Below, piece by piece: positions 14,905-25,765 of a DNA stretch of 64,000 nucleotides (position 1 is the stretch's first letter; every line of letters begins with the position of its first letter). The notes under the pieces were generated by a model, which saw nothing but the letters and a program-made list of their open reading frames with translations, searched no databases and was not told where the DNA came from. A program made the translations under genes and the position numbers. This DNA comes from an uncultured Oscillospiraceae bacterium (GTDB taxonomy: Bacteria > Bacillota > Clostridia > Oscillospirales > Oscillospiraceae): contig CAAEOT010000029.1 in the NCBI GenBank assembly GCA_900757655.1, positions 1 through 64,000 on the forward strand, given 5' to 3'.

Positions 14905-15783
14905 ATGGCGCAGGACTTTGAAAAACTGAATATCCAGTGGTTCCCGGGCCATATGACGAAGGCCCAGCGCATGATCGAGGAGCACATGAAGCAGGTCGAT
15001 GCCGTGTGCGAGATTCTTGATGCGCGCATCCCGATGGCGAGCCGCAACCCGGACATCGACCGTCTCGCGGGCGAGAAACCCCGCATCGTCGTGCTCAACC
15101 GCACCGATCTCGCCGACCCGAAGGCGACGGCGCGCTGGCGCGCAGCCTTTCAGCGGCAGGGCATGACCGTGCTCGAGACCGACAGCCGCAGCGGCAAGGG
15201 CGTCAACGGCTTTGCCGGCGCCGTGCGCACGGCGCTGCACGATAAGATCGAGGCATATGCCGCGAAAGGGCAGGTCGGCCGGGCGATGCGCGTCATGGTA
15301 CTCGGTATTCCGAACGTGGGCAAGTCTACGTTTATCAATAAAGTGGCGCGGCGCAAAGCAGCCGCTGCCGGTGACCGGCCGGGTGTCACACGCGGTAAAC
15401 AGTGGATCACGGTCGATCAGGGCCTGGAGCTGCTGGACACGCCGGGGATTCTCTGGCCGCGGTTTGACAGTCAGGAGGTCGGCGAACTGCTGGCCATCAC
15501 CGGTGCGATCAAGGCAGAAGTCCTTGACCGGGAGACGCTGGCGGCCAATTTCATGCTCCGGCTCGCGCGGTTTTACCCGGACGCAGTGGAGCAGCGGTAT
15601 AAGTTCCGCCCGGACCCGGCCTGCAATGGCTTCGACCTGCTGGAGCAGGCGGCCAAAAAGCGCGGCTTCCTCATCTCCGGCGGAGAATATGACCTTGAGC
15701 GGATGGCGGGTGTGCTGCTCGATGAATACCGCGGCGGCAAGCTTGGCCGCATCACGCTCGAGATGCCGGAGGCGGATGTATGA
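14905..15783 (+). CDS. rbgA: ribosome biogenesis GTPase RbgA (YlqF)
   Basis: Circularly permuted GTPase needed for late 50S assembly. The 292-residue product begins with the family's IQWFPGHMTKA motif; the G motifs follow in the order G4 (NRTD), G1 (GIPNVGKST), G2 and G3 (DTPG), the hallmark of the YlqF/YawG group. The C-terminal ANTAR-like RNA-binding region is present. It starts 2 bases after lepB and overlaps rnhB by 4. The rbgA-rnhB-yraN order is shared with many Firmicutes. Confidence 0.95.
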   Translation: MAQDFEKLNIQWFPGHMTKAQRMIEEHMKQVDAVCEILDARIPMASRNPDIDRLAGEKPRIVVLNRTDLADPKATARWRAAFQRQGMTVLETDSRSGKGVNGFAGAVRTALHDKIEAYAAKGQVGRAMRVMVLGIPNVGKSTFINKVARRKAAAAGDRPGVTRGKQWITVDQGLELLDTPGILWPRFDSQEVGELLAITGAIKAEVLDRETLAANFMLRLARFYPDAVEQRYKFRPDPACNGFDLLEQAAKKRGFLISGGEYDLERMAGVLLDEYRGGKLGRITLEMPEADV

Positions 15784-16385
15784 CGCAGGTCGATCTGTGG
15801 ACATTGGAAAACGAGCTCCGCACGCCGGACACCGATCCGCTGTGCGGTGTCGACGAGGCCGGGCGCGGACCGCTGGCCGGGCCTGTGTGCGCGGCGGCGG
15901 TGATGCTGCCGCCGGGACTGGTGATTCCGGGGCTGAACGACTCGAAAAAGCTCTCGGAGAACAAGCGCGAGGCGCTCTATGATACCATCATCGCGCAGGC
16001 ACTGAGCTACGGCATCGCGTTTGCAACCGTGGAGGAGATCGAGGAGTACAACATCCTCGGCGCGACCTTTTTGGCCATGAATCGGGCCATCGCGCAGCTC
16101 GCGCCGCAGCCGGTGCTCGCGCTCATCGACGGCAACCGGAACACCGGCATCGCGGTGCCGAGCCGGTGCATTGTCGGCGGTGACGGCAAATGTGCCGACA
16201 TCGCGGCGGCCTCCGTGCTCGCAAAGGTCACGCGTGACCGGTATATGCGCCAGATGGCGGAGACCTATCCGCAATACGGTTTTGAAAAACATAAAGGCTA
16301 CGGCACGGCGGCGCACTATGCTGCCATCCGGGCGTATGGGCCAAGCCCCATCCACCGGCCGTCGTTCCTGAAGAAGATGCACTGA
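15780..16385 (+). CDS. rnhB: ribonuclease HII
   Basis: Removes RNA from RNA-DNA hybrids and misincorporated ribonucleotides. The 201-residue protein has the catalytic GVDEAGRGPLAGP motif (Asp25, Glu26), a later Asp in ALIDGN, and DIAAASVLAKVTRDR. Length is normal. The start overlaps the rbgA stop by 4 bases, and yraN follows after a single base. Confidence 0.96.
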   Translation: MTQVDLWTLENELRTPDTDPLCGVDEAGRGPLAGPVCAAAVMLPPGLVIPGLNDSKKLSENKREALYDTIIAQALSYGIAFATVEEIEEYNILGATFLAMNRAIAQLAPQPVLALIDGNRNTGIAVPSRCIVGGDGKCADIAAASVLAKVTRDRYMRQMAETYPQYGFEKHKGYGTAAHYAAIRAYGPSPIHRPSFLKKMH

Positions 16386-16386
16386 T

Positions 16387-16758
16387 ATGGCCGGTGCAGT
16401 CAAGGGAACGAAGGGCGCCTGGGGCGAAGACTGCGCGGCGGCGTACCTGCGCCGGCACGGTTACCGCATCCTTGCGCGCAACTACAGCTGCCGCTTCGGC
16501 GAGATCGACATCATTGCGGCCGACCGGCACTATGTCGTGTTCGTGGAGGTGAAGCTGCGCGCGTCCGACCGGTTCGTGCGCGCGGGCGCGTATGTCACAC
16601 CGGCCAAGCAGGCGCGCATCCGCACGGCGGCGTCGCTCTGGCTGGCGGAGCACGAGACGGAGCTGCAGCCGCGCTTTGACGTGATCGAAATTTACGGCGA
16701 TGCGGACACCCCGCGCCGCCAACGCAGGCTCAATCAGATCGAAAATGCTTTTGAATAA
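16387..16758 (+). CDS. yraN: YraN / UPF0102 nuclease-fold protein
   Basis: A 123-residue protein with the UPF0102 signature: GAWGEDCAAAYLRRHGYRIL near the start and RFGEIDIIAADRHYVVFVEVK, which holds the E-D-EVK residues of a PD-(D/E)XK nuclease fold. The exact role of YraN is unsettled; it is almost always encoded next to rnhB, suggesting a part in nucleic-acid repair or recombination. A 13-base gap leads to thrC. Confidence 0.9.
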   Translation: MAGAVKGTKGAWGEDCAAAYLRRHGYRILARNYSCRFGEIDIIAADRHYVVFVEVKLRASDRFVRAGAYVTPAKQARIRTAASLWLAEHETELQPRFDVIEIYGDADTPRRQRRLNQIENAFE

Positions 16759-16771
16759 TGAGGGACCAGAT

Positions 16772-18253
16772 ATGAACTACTACAGCACAAGAGATCATCA
16801 GCATATTGTTTCCGCCGCACAGGCGATCGCCTGTGGCCTCGCGCCGGACGGCGGCCTGTTTGTTCCGGAATCGCTGCCGGAGGTGTCGGCGCAGCAGCTT
16901 CAGGCGCTGTGCGGCATGACGTACCAGCAGCGCGCCGTGACGATCATGCGCCCGTTTCTGAGCGAGTTTACGGACGAGGAGCTTGCGCGCTTCACCGCCG
17001 CGGCCTATGGCAGCCAGTTTGACGACCCGGCCGTTGCGCCGATGCACCGGCTCGACGACACCACCGCGTTTCTCGAGCTCTGGCACGGGCCAACGTGCGC
17101 GTTCAAGGACATGGCGCTGCAGATCCTGCCGTACCTGCTCACGGCAAGCCTGAAAAAGTGCGGCGAGCAGCGGCAGGTGTGCATCCTTGTCGCCACCTCG
17201 GGCGACACCGGCAAGGCGGCCCTGCAGGGCTTTGCCGACGTGCCGGGCACGAAGATCCTCGTGTTCTATCCCTACAGCGGCGTGTCGGAGATCCAGCGCC
17301 TGCAGATGGTCACGCAGACGGGCGATAACGTCGCGGTCAGCGCCGTGCGCGGCAACTTTGACGACGCGCAGACCGGTGTCAAGCAGATCTTTGGTGACAA
17401 GGCGTTTGCTGCCGAGCTCTCGCAGCGCGGCTGGTTCCTGTCCTCGGCCAACTCCATCAACTGGGGCCGCCTGCTGCCGCAGATCGTCTACTATTTCTCG
17501 GCGTACTGCGACGCCGTTACCGGCGGCATGATCGCCATGGGCGACAAGCTGAACTTCGTTGTGCCGACCGGCAACTTCGGCGATATTCTTGCTGGCTGGT
17601 ATGCCAAGGAAATGGGCCTGCCGGTGGGCAAGCTCGTCTGCGCGTCGAACGCAAACAACGTGCTCACGGACTTTATTCGCACAGGTACTTATAATAAGAA
17701 CCGCCCGTTCCACACGACGGCGTCCCCGTCGATGGACATTCTCGTTTCCAGCAATCTTGAGCGTCTGCTCTATGCCCTCTGCGGCAGTGACGTGGAGGTC
17801 GCGGGTTATATGCAGCAGCTGCGTGAGCAGGGGAGCTACACGGTTTCCGATGCGCTCAAGGCGAAGATCCAGGCGACGTTTGCCGGCGGCTTCTGCAATG
17901 ATATCCAGACGCGCGAGAAGATCGGCCATGCCTGGCGCGACCACCGTTATCTGATCGACACGCACACGGCGGTCGCCTATCACGTGCTCGATGATTACCG
18001 CAGCGAGACCGGCGACGCGACGCCCACTGTTGTCGTGTCCACGGCCAGCCCCTTCAAGTTCTGCGACCAGGTGCTGCGCGGCATCGGCGGCACGGCCGAC
18101 GCCTTCGGCCCGGCGTTGATCCGCCGCCTGTCGTGCGAGACACAGATCGATGCGCCCGCGCCGCTGACCGGTCTGGACGCACGACCGGCACGCTTCGGCG
18201 GCTGCGTGGACAAGGCGCAGATGCTGCATACGGTGGACGAATTCCTGAAATAA
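16772..18253 (+). CDS. thrC: threonine synthase
   Basis: PLP enzyme that converts O-phosphohomoserine to threonine. The 493-residue product starts MNYYSTRDHQ and has the PLP lysine in HGPTCAFKDMALQ, the phosphate-binding SGDTGKAAL, and PTGNFGDILAGWYAK. This is the long (class II, yeast/E. coli-like) form rather than the shorter Bacillus form. GAGGGA lies about 8 bases upstream of the ATG. No homoserine genes are nearby. A stem-loop follows the stop. Confidence 0.95.
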   Translation: MNYYSTRDHQHIVSAAQAIACGLAPDGGLFVPESLPEVSAQQLQALCGMTYQQRAVTIMRPFLSEFTDEELARFTAAAYGSQFDDPAVAPMHRLDDTTAFLELWHGPTCAFKDMALQILPYLLTASLKKCGEQRQVCILVATSGDTGKAALQGFADVPGTKILVFYPYSGVSEIQRLQMVTQTGDNVAVSAVRGNFDDAQTGVKQIFGDKAFAAELSQRGWFLSSANSINWGRLLPQIVYYFSAYCDAVTGGMIAMGDKLNFVVPTGNFGDILAGWYAKEMGLPVGKLVCASNANNVLTDFIRTGTYNKNRPFHTTASPSMDILVSSNLERLLYALCGSDVEVAGYMQQLREQGSYTVSDALKAKIQATFAGGFCNDIQTREKIGHAWRDHRYLIDTHTAVAYHVLDDYRSETGDATPTVVVSTASPFKFCDQVLRGIGGTADAFGPALIRRLSCETQIDAPAPLTGLDARPARFGGCVDKAQMLHTVDEFLK

Positions 18254-18260
18254 TATGTAA

Positions 18261-18280
18261 CGGACGGGGAGACCCGTCCG
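18261..18280. terminator. stem-loop between convergent thrC and DUF1540 gene
   Basis: cggacggg (18261-18268) pairs perfectly with cccgtccg (18273-18280) around a GAGA loop. No T run follows on either strand, so termination may be weak or factor-assisted. It serves both converging genes. Confidence 0.5.
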
Positions 18281-18285
18281 CCGGG

Positions 18286-18474
18286 TCAGAACGCCGCGCT
18301 GCCCTTCTTGGTGAAGGTGCTGCAGAACGTCTCGTCCTTGCAGGTGCAGGTGCCCTGGGTGTTTTTGACCTGAATGTGGTCTGCGTGGCAGCGCTTGCCG
18401 TCCGCATTGTAGGCGCAGTTGCTCACGTCGCACGCGACGTTGTTTTCGCAGCAGTCTTTGGTATGATCGCTCAT
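18286..18474 (-). CDS. DUF1540 cysteine-rich small protein
   Basis: A 62-residue protein with eight cysteines in the DUF1540 pattern (CCENNVACDVSNCAYN, then C, then CTCKDETFC). Such proteins are common in spore-forming clostridia; metal binding is likely from the cysteine spacing but no function is established. The ATG at 18474 has GGAGG-like bases upstream (tggaggcagaaacc on the minus strand). It is transcribed away from the metallophosphoesterase gene and convergent with thrC. Confidence 0.85.
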   Translation of the reverse strand: MSDHTKDCCENNVACDVSNCAYNADGKRCHADHIQVKNTQGTCTCKDETFCSTFTKKGSAAF

Positions 18475-18559
18475 GGTTTCTGCCTCCAGATCAGATTCCG
18501 GCATCCGCCGGTCGAATCTATTGTGTGCAGCCGGGCGCGGAATATACGGAGGAACGCAA

Positions 18560-19249
18560 ATGGCATTGTATGCAATCGGCGACCTGCATCTGTCGCTGGG
18601 CGCAGATAAGCCCATGGACGTATTTGGCGGACCGTGGGAAAATTATGTAGAAAAAATCAAACTTGGTTTTTCGTCTCTGCATGCCGATGACGTCTGCGTG
18701 CTCTGCGGCGACCTTGCCTGGGGCATGACCATGGAGCAGGCGCTGCCGGACTTTCAGTTCATCGAGGCTTTGCCCGGGAAAAAGATCCTGCTCAAGGGCA
18801 ACCACGATTTCTGGTGGAGCACGGCCAAAAAGGCCTACGACTTTTTTGAGGCGCACGATATGCACACCATGGATATCCTCAATAATAATTGCTATTTCTA
18901 TGGTGATTATGCCATCTGCGGCACGCGCGGCTGGTTTTATGAGGAGGCCAAGGGCGAGGCGCACGACCGGAAGATCATGCTGCGCGAGGTCGGCCGGCTC
19001 GAGACGTCGCTCAAGGCGGCGGGGGACAGGACGAAGCTCGTCTTTCTGCACTACCCGCCGAAGTACCTTGGCTATGAGTGCCCGGAGATTTTGGACCTGC
19101 TCGATGCGTATCATGTGCCGCTGTGCTGCTATGGACATATCCACAGCCGCGGCTGCCGCAGCGCCTTTCAGGGTATGTATCACGACACGGAGTTCCGGCT
19201 GCTGTCGGCGGATTATATTTCGTTTTGCCCGCGCAGGATTCTCCCGTGA
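18560..19249 (+). CDS. calcineurin-like metallophosphoesterase
   Basis: A 229-residue cytosolic phosphoesterase with the metal-binding motifs of the family in order: GDLHL near residue 7, GDLAWG near residue 53, GNHDFWW near residue 77, an HYPP motif and C-terminal GHIH. The subfamily is the clostridial YpbG-like group; substrate unknown. CGGAGG is 6-7 bases before the ATG. The 85-base divergent spacer shared with the DUF1540 gene shows no strong promoter that I can assign. Confidence 0.87.
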   Translation: MALYAIGDLHLSLGADKPMDVFGGPWENYVEKIKLGFSSLHADDVCVLCGDLAWGMTMEQALPDFQFIEALPGKKILLKGNHDFWWSTAKKAYDFFEAHDMHTMDILNNNCYFYGDYAICGTRGWFYEEAKGEAHDRKIMLREVGRLETSLKAAGDRTKLVFLHYPPKYLGYECPEILDLLDAYHVPLCCYGHIHSRGCRSAFQGMYHDTEFRLLSADYISFCPRRILP

Positions 19250-19257
19250 AACAGGTG

Positions 19258-19286
19258 TTGATTTTAGGGCATAAATCTGTTATAGT
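19258..19286 (+). promoter_or_regulatory. SigA-type promoter of tig
   Basis: TTGATT (19258-19263), 17 bases, TATAGT (19281-19286), about 75 bases upstream of tig. Confidence 0.7.
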
Positions 19287-19361
19287 ATTTAGGCATGTTC
19301 TTTTCATGACAAATTTTATAAACAATGCACCCGGCGATAAATGATTAGAGGAGGAAACCCA

Positions 19362-20669
19362 ATGAACATCCAGAACATCGAAAAGAAAGAGAAAAATATG
19401 GCGACCTTTGAAGTGAAGGTCCCGGCCGATGTCTTTGACAATGCGGTCAACGAAGTATATAAAAAGAACAAGAACCATCTCTACGTGGCTGGTTTCCGCA
19501 AGGGCAAGGCTCCGCGCGCCGTCATCGAGGGCATGTATGGCAAGGAAGTGTTCTATCCCGACGCCATCGAGGCGCTGGCACAGGATGCGTTCGAGGCCGG
19601 CCGTGCCGACTGCGGCTTTGAGTGCGTCGGCGCGCCGAGCCTGATCGACCAGAAGGTCACCGAGGACAAAGAGCTGATCTATACCTTCGAGGTCGGTATG
19701 TACCCGGAAGTGCAGCTCGGCCAGTACAAGGGCCTCGAGGTCCCGCAGAACCACGAAGCGTTTGACGAGAGCAAGGTCGACGAAGAGATGCATAACGTTC
19801 AGAAGCGCAACGCCCGCCTGCTCGATGTTGAGCGCGAGGCGCAGCTGGGCGATCACGTCACGATCGACTTCGCCGGCTTCATCGACGGCGAGCAGTTTGA
19901 CGGCGGCACGGCCGAGGACTATGACCTCGAGCTCGGCTCCAATACGTTCGTGCCCGGCTTTGAGGAACAGATCGTCGGCATGAAGGCCGGCGACGAGCGC
20001 GACGTCGTCGTCACCTTCCCCGAGAACTACGTTGAGGCGCTGGCCGGCAAAGAGGCCACCTTCAAGGTCACCGTCAAGAGCGTCAAGGAGCCCGAGCTTC
20101 CGGCGCTGGACGATGAGCTGGCCAAGGATATCTCCGACTACGAGACCATCGCTGAGTACCGCGACCATGTCCGCGAGGATCTGGAAAAGGAGTTCACCGA
20201 GCAGCAGGAGTCCGATTATGCGACGCGCCTCATGAAGGCCGCTGTCGACAACATGACCGTCGAGATCCCCGAGCCTATGATCCTGGACAAGCTCGACGAG
20301 CAGCTGCGCAACTACATCTCCACCATGGGCATCAGCCCCGAGCTCACCCGTGAGCAGGTGCTCGCCTCCATGGGCCTGGACGAGAAGACCTTCCAGGAGA
20401 TCATGCGTCCGCAGGCCGTGTTTGAGCTGCAGACCGATCTGCTGCTCGACGCGATCGTCAAGGCCGAGAACATCGAGCTCGATGAGGGCGAACTCGACGA
20501 GACCTACAACAAGATGGCTGAAGAGTACAAGATGGAAGTCGACAAGATCAAGCAGTACGTCGACGAGAAGATCATCGTTCTGGATATGAAGCGCCGCAAG
20601 GCTGCCCAGCTCATCCGCGACACCGCAGTGGACAAGGAGCCCGAGGCCAAGGAAGAGGCAGCCGAGTAA
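19362..20669 (+). CDS. tig: trigger factor (ribosome-associated chaperone and PPIase)
   Basis: Binds nascent chains at the ribosome exit tunnel. The 435-residue product has the N-terminal ribosome-binding domain with the signature GFRKGKAPRAVIE (about residues 44-56), a central FKBP-type PPIase domain (GDHVTIDFAGFIDGEQFDGG to VTVKSV) and a long helical C-terminal domain ending in acidic residues. AGGAGGAAA precedes the ATG. It heads tig-clpP-clpX-lon-engB, the same order as in Bacillus. Confidence 0.97.
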   Translation: MNIQNIEKKEKNMATFEVKVPADVFDNAVNEVYKKNKNHLYVAGFRKGKAPRAVIEGMYGKEVFYPDAIEALAQDAFEAGRADCGFECVGAPSLIDQKVTEDKELIYTFEVGMYPEVQLGQYKGLEVPQNHEAFDESKVDEEMHNVQKRNARLLDVEREAQLGDHVTIDFAGFIDGEQFDGGTAEDYDLELGSNTFVPGFEEQIVGMKAGDERDVVVTFPENYVEALAGKEATFKVTVKSVKEPELPALDDELAKDISDYETIAEYRDHVREDLEKEFTEQQESDYATRLMKAAVDNMTVEIPEPMILDKLDEQLRNYISTMGISPELTREQVLASMGLDEKTFQEIMRPQAVFELQTDLLLDAIVKAENIELDEGELDETYNKMAEEYKMEVDKIKQYVDEKIIVLDMKRRKAAQLIRDTAVDKEPEAKEEAAE

Positions 20670-20746
20670 TTCCCCGAAAGCTGTTTGGATTCCGGGCAGA
20701 ACGGTTATGCTCTCTTGGATAAGCGAAACATCGAAAGGAGCGTACC

Positions 20747-21328
20747 ATGAGTTTAGTACCGTACGTTGTTGAGCAGACCTCCCGCGGGGAGCGCTCGTAC
20801 GACATTTTTTCCCGCCTGCTCAATGACCGCATCATCATGCTGTCCGAGGAGGTCAATGATACAACAGCCAGCCTGATCGTGGCGCAGCTGCTGTATCTCG
20901 AAGCACAGGATCCCGATAAGGACATCCAGTTTTATATCAACAGCCCCGGCGGCAGCGTGACCGCAGGCCTCGCCATCTATGACACCATGCAGTACATTAA
21001 GGCGGATGTTTCCACCATTTGTGTTGGCCTGGCGGCGTCGATGGGCGCATTCCTGCTCTCGTCCGGCGCCAAGGGCAAGCGTCTGGCTCTGCCGAATTCG
21101 GAGATCATGATCCATCAGCCCTCCGGCGGCAGCCAGGGCCAGTGCACGGACATTCAGATCCAGGCACGGCAGATCCTGCGCATCAAGGATCGTCTCAATC
21201 ACATCCTCGCAGAAAACACCGGCAAGCCGGTTGAGACCATCGCTGAGGACTGTGAACGCGATAACTTCATGACCGCGGAGGAAGCACAGGCCTACGGTCT
21301 GGTGGACAAGGTCATCTATAAGCGATAA
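20747..21328 (+). CDS. clpP: ATP-dependent Clp protease proteolytic subunit
   Basis: Serine peptidase that forms the 14-mer degradation chamber. The 193-residue product has the catalytic triad Ser98 (GLAASMG), His123 (MIHQP) and Asp172, and the N-terminal processing region MSLVPYVVEQTSRGERSYDI. AAGGAG lies 6 bases before the ATG. No CtsR box is apparent in the 77-base spacer after tig. Confidence 0.98.
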   Translation: MSLVPYVVEQTSRGERSYDIFSRLLNDRIIMLSEEVNDTTASLIVAQLLYLEAQDPDKDIQFYINSPGGSVTAGLAIYDTMQYIKADVSTICVGLAASMGAFLLSSGAKGKRLALPNSEIMIHQPSGGSQGQCTDIQIQARQILRIKDRLNHILAENTGKPVETIAEDCERDNFMTAEEAQAYGLVDKVIYKR

Positions 21329-21334
21329 TCTGTC

Positions 21335-21361
21335 AGGGGAGGGAACCGCCGTTCCCTCCCT
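21335..21361 (+). terminator. stem-loop between clpP and clpX
   Basis: aggggagggaac (21335-21346) pairs with gttccctccct (21351-21361) with one bulge around CGCC. The tail (gtttc) is a poor U-tract, so it is probably a partial terminator or mRNA-processing/stability element between the two genes. Confidence 0.5.
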
Positions 21362-21390
21362 GTTTCAAATGTAGAAAATGTGAGGTTTTT

Positions 21391-22641
<1,251 letters not shown>

Positions 22642-22688
22642 CCCATCGCGCCTGCCCCCGCGACCCCCTGAGCGAAAGAGGAATCTGA

Positions 22689-25109
22689 ATGGATAACACA
22701 ACTTCTATGGACCATGCGGAATTCACCGCCAGGCGCAGCCTGCCCATGATGGCGCTGCGCGGCCTGACCGTGTTTCCGGGCATGATGCTGACCTTTGAGG
22801 TCGAGCGCAGCATGTCCATCGCGGCGCTGAACATGGCCATGAGCGATGATCAGATCATCTATCTGGTCCCGCAGAAAGACATTGCGACCGACATCCCCAC
22901 ACCGGACGATGTGTACGGCGTAGGCACGGTCTGCCGCATCAAGCAGATGATGAAGCAGCCCGGCACCAAGACCATCCGCGTTATGGCTGAGGGCATCGAG
23001 CGCGGCCGGACGCTGGCCGTGCGAACGGACACGCCCTGCTTCGTGGCCGAGGTCGAGCCGCTTCCGGACGTGGCCGAGCGCAAAACGGCGCGCACCGAGG
23101 CGCTCATCCGCCACTGCTGCAATCTGTTTGACGCGTACGTCACCGCGTCCGGCAACATGGCGCCGGAGGCGGTCATCAGCGTGCTTGGCAGCACGAATGC
23201 GGCGTTCGTGTCGAACTTCATCTCCCAGCATGTGTTCCTGCGTCCGGAAGAGAAGCAGGAGCTGCTGGAGGAGACGCGCCCGAGCCGGAGACTGTCCAAG
23301 CTCTCGAAAATGCTGCTGCACGAGACGAGCGTGCTCGGCCTGCAGCATCAGCTCGAGGAGGCGGCGCAGGACCGCCTGAATCAGACGCAGCAGGAGTATC
23401 TGCTGCGCGAGCAGATGAAGATCATCCAGGCGGAGCTCGGCGAGTCCGACGATCCGGACTCCGAGAGCGCGGATTACCGCGAAAAGATCCTTGCCCTGCA
23501 CCTGCCGGAGGACTCCGAGCAGCGCCTGCTCAAAGAGGTCGACCGGCTCAAGAAGCAGCCGTTCGGCTCGTCGGAGGCGTCCGTCATCCGCAACTATCTG
23601 GACATTTGTCTCGAGCTGCCGTGGAACACGCGCACGAAAGAAACGCTCGACGTGCGCGCCGCGCGCGAGGTGCTTGACAAAGAGCACTTCGGGCTTGAGA
23701 AGGTCAAGGACCGGATCACAGAGTATCTGGCCGTGCGCCAGCTCGCGCCCGATGTCAAGGGCGGCGTGCTGTGCCTCGTCGGCCCTCCGGGCACCGGCAA
23801 GACGAGCATCGCCATGAGCATCGCCCATGCTACGAACCGCAAGCTCGCGCGCATCTCCCTCGGCGGCGTGCACGACGAGGCAGAGATCCGCGGCCACCGC
23901 AAGACGTATGTCGGCGCCATGCCCGGACGCATCATCAACGGCCTGACCATCGCCGGCAGCATGAACCCCGTCATGGTGCTCGACGAGATCGATAAGCTCG
24001 GCAGCGATTATCGCGGCGACCCGTCATCGGCGCTGTTGGAGGTGCTCGACGCGGAGCAGAACGGCCACTTCCGGGATAACTTTATGGAGATCCCAGTCGA
24101 CCTGTCGGATGTGTTTTTCATCCTGACGGCCAACACCCTCGATACCATCCCGCGCCCGCTGCTCGACCGCATGGAGGTCATCCAGCTCTCGAGCTATACG
24201 GACGAGGAAAAGCTGCAGATCGCAAAGCAGCACCTGCTGCCCAAGCAGCGCAAAAAGCACGGCCTCAAGCCGTCGCAGCTGCGCGTGAGCGACGATGCCA
24301 TCCGCGAGATCATCACGCTCTATACGCGCGAATCCGGCGTGCGTGTGCTCGAGCGGAATCTTGCCGCCGTCTGCCGCAAGACGGCCAAGCGCATCGCGCT
24401 CGGCGAGTGCAAGAGCGTGCAGCTGCGCGCCGGCAGCGTGGCCAACTATCTCGGCCCCGCGCGCTTTGAACCGGAGCACGTTTACGCGCAGGACGAGGTC
24501 GGTCTCGTGCGCGGCCTTGCCTGGACGTCCGTCGGCGGGGAAGTGCTCGATGTCGAAGTCGCAGTGCTCGACGGCACGGGCAAGCTGGAGCTGACCGGCA
24601 ACCTCGGCAACATCATGAAGGAGTCGGCGCAGGCCGCCGTCACCTATATCCGCAGCCGTGCGCAGCTGCTCGGCATCGACCCGGAGTTTTATAAGAACAA
24701 GGATATCCACATCCACTTCCCGGAGGGTGCTGTGCCGAAGGACGGTCCGTCGGCCGGCATCACGATCTGCATCGCGGTCATCTCCGCGCTCACGAACACG
24801 CCGGTCCGCCGCGACCTCGCCATGACGGGCGAGATCACGCTGCGCGGCCGCATCCTGCCGATCGGCGGCCTGAAGGAAAAGACCATGGCCGCCATGCGCA
24901 TCGGCATCACGACGGTCATCATCCCGCGTGAGAACGAAAAGGATCTGGAAGAGATCGACCCGACCGTGCGCAGCGCGCTCAAGTTCGTCACGACCGACCA
25001 TGTGGATAAGATCCTCGACGTCGCGTTTGGCCGCCGTTTTGCCGCGGCCGTCAAGGCGGCGCACAAGGACGCGCACGGCGACGCGGCGAATGTGAACCTG
25101 CGCCAGTGA
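22689..25109 (+). CDS. lon: ATP-dependent Lon protease
   Basis: Homo-oligomeric AAA+ protease for misfolded and regulatory proteins. The 806-residue product has the N-terminal LAN domain, Walker A GPPGTGKT at residues 365-372, Walker B MVLDEIDKL and the C-terminal S16 protease domain with the catalytic dyad Ser688 (PKDGPSAGI) and Lys731 (GGLKEK). Full length. It lies 47 bases after clpX and 10 bases before engB. Both Lon A hallmarks are intact. Confidence 0.98.
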   Translation: MDNTTSMDHAEFTARRSLPMMALRGLTVFPGMMLTFEVERSMSIAALNMAMSDDQIIYLVPQKDIATDIPTPDDVYGVGTVCRIKQMMKQPGTKTIRVMAEGIERGRTLAVRTDTPCFVAEVEPLPDVAERKTARTEALIRHCCNLFDAYVTASGNMAPEAVISVLGSTNAAFVSNFISQHVFLRPEEKQELLEETRPSRRLSKLSKMLLHETSVLGLQHQLEEAAQDRLNQTQQEYLLREQMKIIQAELGESDDPDSESADYREKILALHLPEDSEQRLLKEVDRLKKQPFGSSEASVIRNYLDICLELPWNTRTKETLDVRAAREVLDKEHFGLEKVKDRITEYLAVRQLAPDVKGGVLCLVGPPGTGKTSIAMSIAHATNRKLARISLGGVHDEAEIRGHRKTYVGAMPGRIINGLTIAGSMNPVMVLDEIDKLGSDYRGDPSSALLEVLDAEQNGHFRDNFMEIPVDLSDVFFILTANTLDTIPRPLLDRMEVIQLSSYTDEEKLQIAKQHLLPKQRKKHGLKPSQLRVSDDAIREIITLYTRESGVRVLERNLAAVCRKTAKRIALGECKSVQLRAGSVANYLGPARFEPEHVYAQDEVGLVRGLAWTSVGGEVLDVEVAVLDGTGKLELTGNLGNIMKESAQAAVTYIRSRAQLLGIDPEFYKNKDIHIHFPEGAVPKDGPSAGITICIAVISALTNTPVRRDLAMTGEITLRGRILPIGGLKEKTMAAMRIGITTVIIPRENEKDLEEIDPTVRSALKFVTTDHVDKILDVAFGRRFAAAVKAAHKDAHGDAANVNLRQ

Positions 25110-25119
25110 GGAGACTGCC

Positions 25120-25713
25120 ATGGCGACATTGAACCTGAATAAGGCGGAGTTTCTCAAGTCCGCCGTCAGCCCGTCCGGATTCCTGGCGGCCGACCTGCCG
25201 TGCATCGTCTTTGCCGGTAAGTCAAACGTCGGCAAGTCCTCGGTCATCAACCGGCTGCTCAACCGCAAGAATTTTGCCCGCGTCGGCTCTCAGCCCGGAA
25301 AGACCGTCCATGTGAACTATTTTTGCATCGACGGCCGGGCGTACTTTGTTGACCTGCCGGGTTATGGGTACGCCAGCGTCGCCAAGACGGAGCGCGCGCG
25401 CTGGGGCAAGCTCATGGAGGATTTCTTCGCTGACCCCGCGCGCATCACCCTTGGCGTCATGATCGTTGATGCCCGCCACAAGCCCACGGCGGACGATGAG
25501 ACGATGGCCGCGTGGTTTCATTCCACCGGCTGCCCGATGGTCGTCGTGGCCAATAAGTGCGACAAGCTCAAAAAGTCGGAGATCGAGCCGAATCTCGCGC
25601 GCATCCGCGCCACGCTTTTGCTGCCGGACGATGCGGTGCTCCTGCCGTTTTCGGCGGAGAAGGGCACCGGCCGCGAGGCACTGCTCGGTGAGATCCTGCG
25701 TGCCGTTGGCTGA
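25120..25713 (+). CDS. engB: ribosome biogenesis GTP-binding protein YsxC/EngB
   Basis: GTPase needed for 50S subunit assembly. The 197-residue product has G1 GKSNVGKSS, G2 with SQPGKTVHVNYF, G3 DLPGYGYA, G4 NKCDKLKK and the family phrase FAGKSNVGKSSVINRL. It directly follows lon, as in Bacillus. A strong terminator (25726-25765) closes the tig-to-engB block. Confidence 0.96.
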   Translation: MATLNLNKAEFLKSAVSPSGFLAADLPCIVFAGKSNVGKSSVINRLLNRKNFARVGSQPGKTVHVNYFCIDGRAYFVDLPGYGYASVAKTERARWGKLMEDFFADPARITLGVMIVDARHKPTADDETMAAWFHSTGCPMVVVANKCDKLKKSEIEPNLARIRATLLLPDDAVLLPFSAEKGTGREALLGEILRAVG

Positions 25714-25725
25714 ATCAAAAACGCT

Positions 25726-25765
25726 GTGCAGAGCGTGCGATTGCGCGCTCTGCACTTGTTTTTTT
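25726..25765 (+). terminator. intrinsic terminator after engB
   Basis: gtgcagagcg (25726-25735) pairs perfectly with cgctctgcac (25746-25755) around a 10-base loop, followed by TTG and T7. Confidence 0.92.
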